From Puccinellia tenuiflora (Eukaryota > Streptophyta > Magnoliopsida > Poales > Poaceae): DNA of 64,000 nt. Every line of letters begins with the position of its first letter. Position 1 is the stretch's first letter. Shown here in pieces: positions 21,789 to 32,371 of the stretch. The notes beneath the pieces were generated by a model. That model ran no database searches, was not told where the DNA came from, and worked only from the letters and a program-made list of their open reading frames with translations. The translations under genes were made by a program, and so were the position numbers. The stretch is taken from contig QRDG01001910.1 in the NCBI GenBank assembly GCA_012064385.1, forward strand, positions 62,001 to 126,000. The letters are read 5' to 3'.

Positions 21789-24594
21789 CGTGGGTAGGTG
21801 CAACTGTACTGTACAGCGGAAGGAGGCGCCGGCCGGCCGGCTGGTGAGCTGTGCTGTGCATGGTGGCGTCACGGGAGTGTCCCTTGGCAGGTTGGTGGAA
21901 GTTGAAGGGCGCACGGGAGGAATCGGCCGGTGCACATAAATGTTTTACTCTAGAAGATACTCGGTCCGGAGTACGGAGTACTGAGTACGTATATGTTTGT
22001 GTTTACTCAAGGAATTTAGTCTGGAGTATACTTTGTTTGTTGGATGATTTATACAGCTATGGATTATTTACTAGAAGTATGAAATGTAATTAGAGAATTA
22101 AAAAAACTACTGCTAAGTATAAATTTGAGTTTGGTATGATGAGACTACGGAAATGCTGGAGTTACAGAACGAACCTACGGACGGAAATCATCCTACGCGC
22201 TGACGTGCCTCCTCCCTACCCCCTCCTGATGTAAACTCCAATCTCGTAGGCTTCCCCCGTAGATGTAGCATTACTCATGAGAATAAGCCCCAAAGCGGCG
22301 TACAACCCTTGATCGCCCAAGAATCAGACCCTCGATGCGGAACCCTTGCTCGTCCTGGTCGCTTCGCGAGGAAATAAGGACAAGACATGACGTCGCCGTG
22401 CCTCGACGGATAGATAACTCAAACACAGATACAAGAGACAATGGCTACCTACATATTGTCTCTCGTGTTGTATACATCATGATCCATGACGCGGAGGGGC
22501 AGAAGAGATATATGATGAGCCGCGGAAAAGCAAACCCGCCTGGGCATGCGGCCACCCGGCTTATCTCTGCGGTCCATTGCCCCCACTTTGGACCAGATCA
22601 TTGTTGTACATTTCGCTAGAGCATCCTTAGACTACATCAATTTTTTAAACGACAGTCCCTTGTAGTTTGCAAGGCATCCCCTCAAGATTTTCTTATCTCG
22701 CTCTTTGGTCCAGCATCCAGCAGTTTTGTCCGATCTGGTCATCATGAAGCTGCTGCTGAAAATATATATTGCAAAGTTTTGTGGTATTTTTTCCATGATT
22801 AAGAAGGGCCAGGAGTACATTAGTTTTGTCCAACAAAAAAATTGTGAAGAAATGTCTCATTCCATGGATAATTTGGAACGAAGATTGAGCTTCACAATTA
22901 ATTTTGGATGGAAAAATCGGATCTGGAACGAAGGCATTCCAAGATCAAGGAGCATTCAAACAACACATTCTCATAATTTCCCAAATCTGTTGTCTAAAAT
23001 ATTTTCCAAATCTGAAACGAATTTGCATAGAAAAATATATAAGAGAATAAAGAGGGAAAATCTCCAGGAGCACCTGCTCCGTCGGCCCAACTTCCCCTTG
23101 CAGCTCCTCGAGAAGAAGGAGGAGCAGTCGTGCTCCAGCTCGGCCACCGCAGCGGGCGGCGGGAATAATGGAGCGGCGGGGAGATGCAGGTGCGGAGCAA
23201 CCTCCTCAGATCTTACGTCCTTGTCTTAGAAGAAGCATGGATCTAGGACTACCATGGCCAAGGAGCAAGGTCGGAGCTCGCCAGATCGTGGCCGGATTTG
23301 GAGAGTTGACGCGGTTGGAGCTCGCCATGGCAGGGGCACCGCGGGCACGAGGTGGTCGAAAGGGAATGGGACCTCGCCGTCCTGGACGAGGCGCCAACGC
23401 CGGCGCCGTCTCCTCGTTCGCTGGACGGTGATAGCATGGAGTAACCATGGTGGAGGGTGGAGGGCGGCAGCGTGGATGCAGAACGTGAGAGCGAGAGGAT
23501 AAGAGAGAATGGAAGATGGACATGACCACTTCGGCCTCTATAGGGACGCGTAGATGAACTTGTGCAGGTTGTTTTTTGCAAAGTGAACAACACACATCTC
23601 AAACAACCCAGCGACGGTGACGATAGGCCCGGGACGCGTGAGCCCAGGTGGGAAACCGCGTTGGATGAGCCGCTATCTCTACATTTGTGGAGGAGAAAAA
23701 CAATTTTGCATGGCCAAAACGGAAGCCCACACCGTGTACGTACTTCATCGGCCATTAGGGATCCTGTTTCTACTGCGTGTCGTGTCCACATAAATACGTC
23801 TACTTGTAAACATCAGAGTTAGTGGCAGTCGCTTACCTCATGAACTCATAGCAACAGTGCACCCACGACACGAAGATTCGACATTGATCGATCAATGGTT
23901 CGTTCGTTGTAGAGAGCTGGTCCAGTCGATTTCGGCCTGCCCGACCGTCGCTAGCTTTTGTAAATGTACAAGGAAAAGGTGAAAGTGAAGGAACCAAGCG
24001 AGAGAGCAAGAGAGGGTACGTGAAACAAGTAGAGAATCATCCTGCATCATCACCCTAGTTTCCGCAAAAGTCTTTTTTCGACATAAAAACGATTTGGTTA
24101 TGTGAAAAGCGTTTTCTTTTACACGATTTGTTTCGGGTACAAACTGGCGGTGAAGTGAAAACAAAAACAGCAGCAGCGGGATGTGCATTATTAGAAGTCA
24201 AATCCCAATCGTGGGCAAGTGTCTGGTGCTAGAGGACAGATTTTTATGTGTGTTTGTGAGCGTCGGGGCGTAAGTTAAATGCCGAAACAACTGGGATTCT
24301 CTGCAAGCTTCTTGCCCCTCTACTCTACTCGATGCCACCCTTTGCTCGCAAGCAAAAGTAGACATGTCCCTTTTCTTTGTATACAAAATACATCGAGGAA
24401 TAAAATGTGGAAGAACTGCATTTCAGTTCAAACTAGCGGAATCAAAGGAAAAATATGGAACATTTCTGTAAAATTTTAAAGAGACCTGGATTAGAACCCT
24501 CACCTTGCAAAACAGTATGTAAATTGGATAGGCGGGGAGCATTCAACTTCTGCACAATGCCTGGATATCCCGGCGCAATGAGGAGTATTTTTCG
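21789..24594. other. Intergenic sequence with no supported gene
   Basis: It includes an AT-rich stretch (21930-22150), mixed sequence and a GC-rich island (23080-23480) with overlapping open frames on both strands. No frame shows domain motifs, splice structure or a promoter I can support. Confidence 0.45.
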
Positions 24595-24759
24595 CATAAC
24601 CACAACCACGTTTATTTCCCACAAAACATCACCTTCCACTGTAATCAGTTGCACAGAACTAAAAACTCTTCGTTAACAATGTTGATAATTAGTAAAGTTG
24701 GGGCCACTGTCACGAGGTATGTGGCGTCCACAACGTGGCAGCTTGTGTGTGTGGCTGTT
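24595..24759. repeat. Old duplication, copy A left part
   Basis: Phrases such as AAACTCTTCGTTAACA, GGTGGC/TGTGGCG...CAACGTGGCA and GTGTGTGGCTG recur in the same order at 27180-27425. The LINE at 24760-26933 interrupts this copy, and its right side continues at 26934. Confidence 0.7.
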
Positions 24760-26933
24760 TTTTTTTTTTTTTTTTAGATGGAACAGAGTTTCCATTAACA
24801 TGTGCGCACAGCAAAGTCGCTGGCCACTAACAGTTGTACAAATTCAGGTGCCTCCTCCTCCCAAATAGCAGGAGTTTCAAACACCAACTTTGCACCATGC
24901 GTCGCAAGAGCGTCCGCAACCAAATTACAGGCCCATGGGCAATAGATGATAGAAAACGAACTAAAGTTCAGAGAAGCAAAATACTTGATCTCCCTAAATA
25001 ACTGTCCGTTGACAGCAAGGTCCTGGGAGTGACCACTAATAGCTTGTTGAAGCAGCTGGGAGTCTGTCTCCACTTGGATTTTTGTCATGCCCCAAGAGTG
25101 AGCCCACCGAAGGCTGGAGAGGCAGGCGAGAGCTTCAGTTTGAAGAGCATCCAGAGCTTGAGGGATGTATCCTGCACCTGCACCCACGGAATCACTATTA
25201 CAATTGCGAATCACAAAACCCCAGCCCCCATTACAGTTTACAGCAGAGAAACTGCCGTCAATATTAATCTTAAGCTCATCCCCCAGGGGTGGTGACCAAG
25301 AGCACGCAAGCTGCTGTTTTGGCTTTTTGTTTTGGGTGAAAAACTATTCAAACTCGGAAGCAGATCTGCGAGCCAGACATGGGACAGCATCTTGCATGAT
25401 CTTGCGATCGCCAGCAACGACCTTGTTTCTGGCTTGCCACGGCCACCAGAGAAGCCCAATGGTTAGCAGTTTATTTTTATACTCCAGCTTGGTCACTTTC
25501 CTAACAAAATCCTTGGCCCCATCACATTGTAGCAAATCTTCTCTCACATTCTCCAACTTCAGCTCTCTCCATCCAGCTTTTGCTGCTTTACATTTTAGGA
25601 AGAGGTGTGCCACATCCTCATTTACTCGGTTGCACATGGGGCAAATCGGATCAAGCTTCATTCCTCTTCTCATTAGATTAAGGCGATGTTGCATGCTGTT
25701 GTGTGCAATTCGCCACAAAAACAGTTTAATTTTCCCTGGGCATTCAAGCTTCCAAATGGCACTCCAGTCTTCGCAACAGTGAGGCGCGTAACTACCCATC
25801 TGCCCTTGTAAAGCAACATCATCCAATCGGCGCTTTAGTCTGTAGGCAGATTTGACAGTAAAGAAACCTTTTCCCTCAAAGTGCCAAGCCCATTCATCCT
25901 CGAGGTCTTCAAAAATTGGCAGGGACAGGATCAAGTGAGCATCATGCGGCAAGAAAGTGTCCCGGACTAGGGCAGCATCCCAGCTTCCAGAAATAGGATC
26001 GATCAGTTCACACGCTTTGGTGATAACAGTGTGTCCTCTTTGAGTAGCAGGCCTTCTATCCCACAGCCGAGGCAGCCAGGGATCGTCCCAGACATTCACG
26101 GTGGTGCCATCACCCACCCTTTTAATCACGCCCTGTTTCAGAAGGTCAATACCTTTGAGAATGCTGCGCCACGCATATGAAATGCCATCGGAGGGTGTGG
26201 CCTCGAGTACAGAACAATGAGGAAAGTATCTGGCCTTCATCACACGGGCACATAACGAGTCAGGATTGGTAAGTAAGCGCCACCCCTGTTTTGCAAGCAT
26301 AGCAAGGTTGAAGGAGTAAAGATCCTTGTAGCCAAGGCCTCCATCCTTCTTTGAGCGAGTCAACAGGTCCCAGCTAAGCCAGTGTATCTTGTTATCCTTA
26401 TCCTGGTGAGACCACCAATAGCGGCCAATCATACTATTAATCTCATCGCAAAGACTTTTTGTGATGTCAAAGCAGGTCATGGCGAAGATAGCAATAGCTT
26501 GGGCACATGCTTTGATTAATATTTCTTTACCTGCCTTAGAGAGCATCTTCTCCTTCCAGCCTTGTATTTTGCTCCAAATGCGGTCCTTTATATAAGCAAA
26601 GGTTTGTTTCCTCGACCTTCCCACATAAACTGGTAGTCCCAAGTATTTACCATTTCTGCCTTCACACGTGACCCTCAAGAAGGCTTTCATCTTCCTCTTA
26701 TCTTTCAGCCTAGTATTTTTGCTAAACACAATGGAGGACTTGTCCACGTTGATAGTTTGCCCCGAGCAACCCTCGTATAGTTTTAGGATATGTTGCAGAT
26801 GATGTGCACTTTCCTCTGAAACTTTCAGAAGGATCAAAGAATCATCAGCAAACAGCAAGTGGTTAAAACTCGGAGCGCCATGACAGATCCTAATCCCCTC
26901 CAGTTTTCCGGTTTGATCTGCTTGGTTCAACAT
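24760..26933 (-). mobile_element. 5'-truncated LINE (L1-type non-LTR retrotransposon)
   Basis: A T-run at 24758-24775 is the poly(A) tail of a minus-strand element. The body encodes the C-terminal half of a plant LINE ORF2. The possible target duplication is short: GCTGTT at 24754-24759 and 26934-26939. The flanks match an uninterrupted copy at 27415-27460 (…GTGTGTGGTTG then TTGGTCC…), which shows the empty site and so confirms both edges within a few bases. Confidence 0.88.
24795..26933 (-). pseudogene. LINE ORF2 C-terminal part: RT palm, zf-RVT, RNase H
   Basis: The frame starts at the truncation point inside the RT (FNHLLFADDSLIL holds the A-D-D catalytic motif at residues 25-37). It continues through the thumb region, a zf-RVT zinc-binding domain (W...CPGKIKLFLWRI, CPMCNRVNEDVAHLFLKC) and an RNase H domain (INIDGSF, LQTEALA, VETDSQLL, NLVADALA). 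Only one TAG stop, at 25344-25346, splits the frame between zf-RVT and RNase H. The rest is in the same frame, so the insertion is fairly young. The 5' truncation removed ORF1, the endonuclease and the RT fingers, so it could not move by itself. Confidence 0.9.
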
Positions 26934-27010
26934 GCTGTTGGTCCAAAAGCGAGGGTAACTGGTCTGTTTAGACCTAGACGATTCCTTGACACGATGCCCA
27001 ACCCAAAGGT
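26934..27010. repeat. Old duplication, copy A right part
   Basis: GTTGGTCCAAAAGCGAGGG and the following TAGACCTAGACGATT match 27419-27465 (GTTGGTCCAAAGGCGAGGG, TGGACCTAGATGATT). This joins the left part at 24595-24759 across the LINE. Confidence 0.75.
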
Positions 27011-27177
27011 GGTTACCATACGGCCTGGAAACCTAGAGAACGGTCGGGGATGGACGAGATAGGATGGCACACCGAAGATGGACAGGAGCCCAAATCATCC
27101 AAGGGAGAAGCTTGGAAGTAGAGGAAGAAGAGTCTCAACGAGAAGACGGAAAAGAAGCTCCTTCAGGACCCATAGTT

Positions 27178-27470
27178 TTTGCACATAACTGCAAGCACAT
27201 TTTCACAAAACATTGCCTTTTGCTGTAGTAAGTTGCACAAAACACAAAACTCTTCGTTAACATCTGATAGCCAGTTAGTAGGTGGCATACAGCGTGGCAA
27301 GCACATTGAGTTGATACATAACTCTTCGTTAACATCGTTGATAGCTGCACAACATCGTTGATTGTTGGAGGCATTGTCAGGAGGTAGGTGGCATACAACG
27401 TGGCAACTCGTGTGTGGTTGTTGGTCCAAAGGCGAGGGGAACTGGTTTGTTTGGACCTAGATGATTACAT
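27178..27470. repeat. Old duplication, copy B with an extra internal partial copy
   Basis: It contains AAACTCTTCGTTAACATC twice in related form (27245-27265 and 27320-27340) and GGTAGGTGGCATACA(G/A)CGTGGCAA twice (27282-27300 and 27382-27405). Besides matching copy A, it has therefore undergone a further internal duplication of about 90-100 bp. Confidence 0.65.
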
Positions 27471-27519
27471 CCAGGATTTCTCACTCGTGCATGCCTCACT
27501 GATCAACGCACGGTTGACA

Positions 27520-27850
27520 CTTCTATGGATCTTGGTTTTCATCTTCGTCCTTGTGAGGATGAACCCCTTGCAGATTCCAGTCGCTACCGTCATCATGTTC
27601 GGAGCCTTGTCTATCTAGCCATCATAGACATTTCTTACATTGTGCGCATTCTAAGTTTGACTCTGCCTCCACTCTACTTCACTACCGTCGCCTTCTTCGT
27701 GTTCTTCATTACCTTCTCATTGGACTATGACGGTGCCTACTCTTCCCTCGATCCAGCTCTCTTTAACTTCATGCTTGCTACTGTGATGCGACCTGGGCAG
27801 TGATCGCCGCTCTCTTCTCCTATTGTGTTTTTCTGGGCTCCTCTCAAGAG
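27520..27850 (+). pseudogene. Worn Ty1/copia RT/RNase H relic
   Basis: The frame starting near 27525 reads SSRYRHHVRSLVYLAI then DISYIVRILS, which matches the copia block R-Y-R-L-V-G-S-L-x-Y-L...DI-x-x-x-V. Further on, another frame reads FPRSSSL, then CDATWA and YCVFLGSS, matching the copia RNase H order (SDADWA... then ...FLG). At least two frameshifts and several stops are present. The upstream and downstream parts of the element are not recognisable. Confidence 0.7.
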
Positions 27851-28480
27851 GAAGAAGCACCTATTTAGACTATCTAAAATGTTTCATGATCATCTCATAG
27901 CGCACATGAGGAGGATATCAAACACCAGCTCTCTGTCTTCTTGGTTAGTGTCACCAGATATCACAAAAATCTTCTTTCCTAAATGCCAACCCTTCATGCT
28001 AACCAACAGTTTCTCCAAAAAAAATGTGGGAAGCATTTATCTGCTAAGAGAGTTTTTCTGTCCTGCAGAGTTAGAACGCCACAGGATGTTGATGAAAAAC
28101 CTGGCCTTCAAACCGTCTTCAGTGTCAATGGACTCGATCAAACTATCTATTGCGATGTGTGTCGATTTTTTTCTGAAATCTCTGGCAGACGCGGATGAAT
28201 GTACACTGCAATTCCTACTGCACTATTTTTAAACTTCCTGTAGGATTCTGTCTTGTGAACAGTCTTTCCGCCTGGGAGTGAGCGTCAAAAACACACTGAA
28301 GTCTACTAACCTAGGTAGTTCATCTAAGGTATCACCCTTATAGTAATGAATCACACATCTTTTGTTAGGTCTCTAAGACTTCTAATGAGATAAGCTTTTC
28401 TCGTCAGCTTGTCATCGTCCAGCATGTGGCAGTTTCTACTGAATCAGACATTTAGCCTTAGCGTTGCAACCTGATACTGC
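27851..28480. other. Unassigned sequence
   Basis: It may hold the diverged flank of the copia relic. Nothing else was recognised. Confidence 0.35.
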
Positions 28481-29640
28481 TGCCTGACTCATTATACGGC
28501 GAACAATAGGGCGGGACGAGTCCATCTTCAGAAACTTTGGCAAAGTGTACCTGACAGGACCACCTTCCGTGGTGTTTCAACTCTTCTCAGTGATTTCAGC
28601 ACATTATCTTCCGATTTCCTGGTGTACGATCATCATCCATTATCAGCAAGTTAGGGAGTACAAGGAGCTTGTCCCGGCTTGCAATTGCAACGTTGCCATC
28701 TCTGTCGATGCAGATGATTCGTGACAACTTGTTGTATCCAAGAAATAGTATACTCTCCTGGGCTTCCCAAGATTTGTGGACTTTCAGTTGGTCTATTTTT
28801 TGTCAGCATTTACAGAATAGAAATCATACAGTGCTCTGTCCTTCACTTGCCATCGCTGCAGTTCTACTTCCATGTACCTATTATCCCTTTGGGAAGCACA
28901 AGAGGCCTTGCAGAGGGTTGCGTTGCCAGGCAGCCCTGAATAAAACTTATTAAGCATGTATGTTTTCCTTGAACCAGGGCATGAGCAAGAATGCAACCTT
29001 CAGGTTTGTCGGTGACCGGATTCTTAACCAGGAATGGAAATCTTCCAGCTGATGCGGTCATATCTCCTTAGCATACCTTGGATGATTGGTTACATCTAAA
29101 TCTATGAAACCTTCAGAGGAGCTAACATCACCAGGACTTGTTTTTTTCCTTGAGGCTGATATCAGGTAAACATTTAAGTCAGAATCCCCAATAGTCTCTT
29201 CTATGCAAATGTTACAGTTACAATTTGAACTTCATGAATAACATATTAAAGATGTTCCAATTCATTTCTTGCATAGTGTCTGTGGACTTAAGTGCGAGCA
29301 TGCAGGTCCCCGCACTGGTGCTGAAATTTGAGGGCGCCAGGGAGCTCAAGCTACTGGAGAAGAAGTACATGATCCTGTGGCGTCCACCCTCCACCGGCAC
29401 CAACTGTCTTGAGTTCGACGGGGCGTATGGCGGTCCATCATCGGGAACGTGCAGCACCATGTCACCGCGAACCCGAGGAGTAGAGAGTGGAAGCACGGGG
29501 GGACAGAGAAGGGGAGCCATAAGATCGCCGCCAGGATGCACTAGCACGCCCGCCGAGCCACCGCTACTGTCGCTCGCCAAAACGCCAGTTAGCAAGAAGT
29601 GAGGAATAGAAGAAAGGAGCTTTCTGACACGATTCAAGGG
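28480..29640 (-). pseudogene. Possible relic of a protein-coding gene, family not recognised
   Basis: Several minus-strand stretches look coding but lie in different frames. They are ILFLGYNKLSRIICIDRDGN (about 28690-28750), a run ending at 28864 with NPVTDKPEGCILAHALVQG, and a GC-rich block 29218-29637. Stops and frame changes separate them. They could be exons of an old grass-specific gene or a captured fragment. I cannot name the family. Confidence 0.25.
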
Positions 29641-30386
29641 AATCTGATTATTTGCAAAATACCCTCATTGGCATGACTAGCCGAGGTGGCTCGGATTGGA
29701 CCAAAATGGACCTATGGGCCAAGTTCATGGACTAGTCCATTGCATTTTTAACTTCTTGCATAAAAGTGAACCCGTGCATCAAGTTCGTGTACCTCTAGCG
29801 CAATTACTTCTTTTTTCATACGAACATATAACTCACAGCTTTTTTTTTATCAACAAGAAGAAAAACTACGGAACCTCATTGAATATTTGCCATTGCCCAG
29901 AGCTACTGACCAAAAGATTCAGATGAACATATTGAGAACATTTCCATTAGAGGATCAGACTATCATTTGGACTGATTTGGACTGAAAAGGATGCTTGAAG
30001 AATTCATTCAGCAGCACTGTGCAAGTTCAGCTTGAATCACTATCTCTAACTAAGCAGGTGGAGAAGTTCTGCATTCTAATTTCCTACTTATACGAACTAT
30101 GGGTTGAAAAAACAAAAGAGAGTAGTGTGTGCTGGAGGCATAAGTTTTCCAGGAACAGTATTGTGATGAAAAAACATGATAGTCAAGTCATGTGAATAAC
30201 TTTAGTTTCTATGCCTACTTCTATGCCTACCCATGGAAGAAAAAATCAAGTAGAAACATATAAGGCCAACCCATTGCATCATGTAAAATACAATGACTGA
30301 AAGTATGACGAAAGCATATTGTTTTGTTTCGGATTGAGTTTAAGTTCTGACCAATCATAAGTTTGAAACCAGACCATCGCCGATGT

Positions 30387-30492
30387 AAAATAGGCTACTG
30401 TTATTCTGAATCTTATGCAAGGTCGGGGTCAGTTTTTCCAAAGATAATGCTAACTGCAGTCAGGGCACTAAAATAGGCTACTGTTATTCTGA
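30387..30492. repeat. Direct repeat of about 24 bp
   Basis: AAAATAGGCTACTGTTATTCT occurs at about 30388-30409 and again at about 30471-30491, separated by about 60 bp. The second copy abuts a LINE 3' fragment. Confidence 0.85.
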
Positions 30493-30716
30493 CAGCGCAC
30501 AGCCCTCGACGTCCTTGCTCCTATCCAGGATCAAAGAGGAGGCAGCCATGTGGGCTAGAGCTGGCGCCAAAGGGCTTAGGGTGCTGCTGCCACAAACCTG
30601 GGATGTACATTAATTCATGTTAGTCCCCTTGTAATCTGCCTCCTAGGAGGATTGTAACCGAATCCATCTTTTCAATAAAATGAAACGCAAAGGTCCTTTG
30701 CGTTTTCTCGAAAAAT
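30493..30716 (+). mobile_element. LINE 3'-end fragment
   Basis: The stretch reads as the last codons and 3' UTR of a plant LINE. An ending like EEAAMWARAGAKGLRVLLP is followed by a 3' UTR with AATAAAATGAAACGCAAAGG and the hairpin-forming GCAAAGGTCCTTTGC, then a short A-run at 30711-30715. Many grass LINE tails end with GCGTTTTCTCGAAAAA. It is severely 5'-truncated. Confidence 0.65.
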
Positions 30717-32371
30717 ATATGAAATTAAGGCAATACACAGCTACTGACTTAATTTGAATTGCTTATGAACAGCTGATACCTTATTTTGATGCAATAAGAT
30801 CTTTCTTAAGGACCAATATTCATCTCATGAACCAACAATCCACTGCAATTATACAAATAAAGCGACAAGTCAAAACCACGGCATTCTAGAAATAAACACA
30901 ACCAAAGCACTGGCTGACAATTTCTATAGTCCATACTTCTGTCAAGGGTAGTGTGAGCCAGAGTCATCTATTGGGACGACAAGGACACAAGGTAGACCAT
31001 AAATAATAAGAAAACAATTGCACTTTGCACCAGGATTTCTAAAAGTTGTATAATAGTATGTGCACTGCAAGTACCAGGAAATAGCGAACCAACAACTTTA
31101 GAAATACATAACATGTTAACAAATGTTAAATAATACGACGTATTTAAGAATAAGATGCATATAAACAATTAAACATATGTTAAGATAATATCTTAAAAAG
31201 AGTTCTCATTCAAATCCGGCTTATCTACAGATATTACTATAAGCACATAGGGGGACTATTACTATCAGCTCCAAATCTGTCAATCTCACGAGAACTATGC
31301 ATATATATGAATTAGTATGTACAGTGGCATTAATATAGACAACATGAGGTCATGGTAGTTACTAGGACCGGAGAATAGTAAACAAAAATGAAGCCACCTT
31401 ATTTTCAGCATAAATGGGCAGCAGGCATGTGTACCCCAATAAATCTAGTTTATCTTTGTCACTGAGAGAAAACTCAAGTACAACAAATATAATACTCCAG
31501 ATAAAGACCAATTCCATGTTATCAATCGTTTCATGCATGTATAGTACATGAGTTGCATACATAGAATTAGTTAGGAAGACCAAACATACAAATATGCTGA
31601 TCTATCTATAATTTGGTAACTAGTAGGATCATCAGCCATTTTTTTTCCTTTATGGAGAATGATCACTGGTGAACCTGTCACTGAAGTTAAAACTTAAGTG
31701 GCATTTTGCCAAGAAGGTACTTGTATGGTGCTAAACTTGGCTAAAACCATGATACTCACAAGTCACTTTGGCAAAAAAGATGAAACTCACAAGTCACAAC
31801 TTCAGCAATGGGTTGGATCTAGTAATGTCCGACGTTGTGTGCATTGTCTCCTTGAGCGCATTGTCTTGACAATTGCTTCCTGTGGTAAATGCTCTTTGTC
31901 TGGCTTTCACAGGTTGGACCTAGCTTCTACCCATGGTAGCAGCGTGAAGTGTTGGAACTTTCAATTCTCTCTTTGCTATGGTTGGTTCCGCCAAAGCTAG
32001 CAACATTTTTAGCAATCTGTTTGTCATTTTGTCTTCCCGTGTAATGACGGCTTACAGTAGAGAATTATCCAAAGTGAGTGGCACAAGTATTGTTTCTCTA
32101 TTTGCATCCATAATGAGCAGAAGTACATGTTTTAAACTTTTAATGTACATCCATGATGAAACCTCCAAAATATAGTGTGTAACCTTGATCAATAATCACA
32201 ACTATCGTACCCATTATCCAGATAATAATAGACAACTCAGAAACATAGTTAAATTCCAGCCTCACAAAACAAATAAGCTTCACTACGTACAATATGAATT
32301 TCACACCCTGTTGTAGAAGCAAACTGAAAAAGGGGGTAATGTAAGAGCTACAATACAAAGAAGGTACCGAC
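30717..32371. other. Intergenic sequence, including the 3' UTR of the TML gene
   Basis: AT-rich with no coding signal. The last few hundred bases before 32371 should include the minus-strand 3' UTR of the TML gene. Confidence 0.5.

Noticed and set aside
23080..23480. GC-rich island that could be a first exon
   Set aside because: Frames on both strands conflict, and no splice or promoter structure is convincing.
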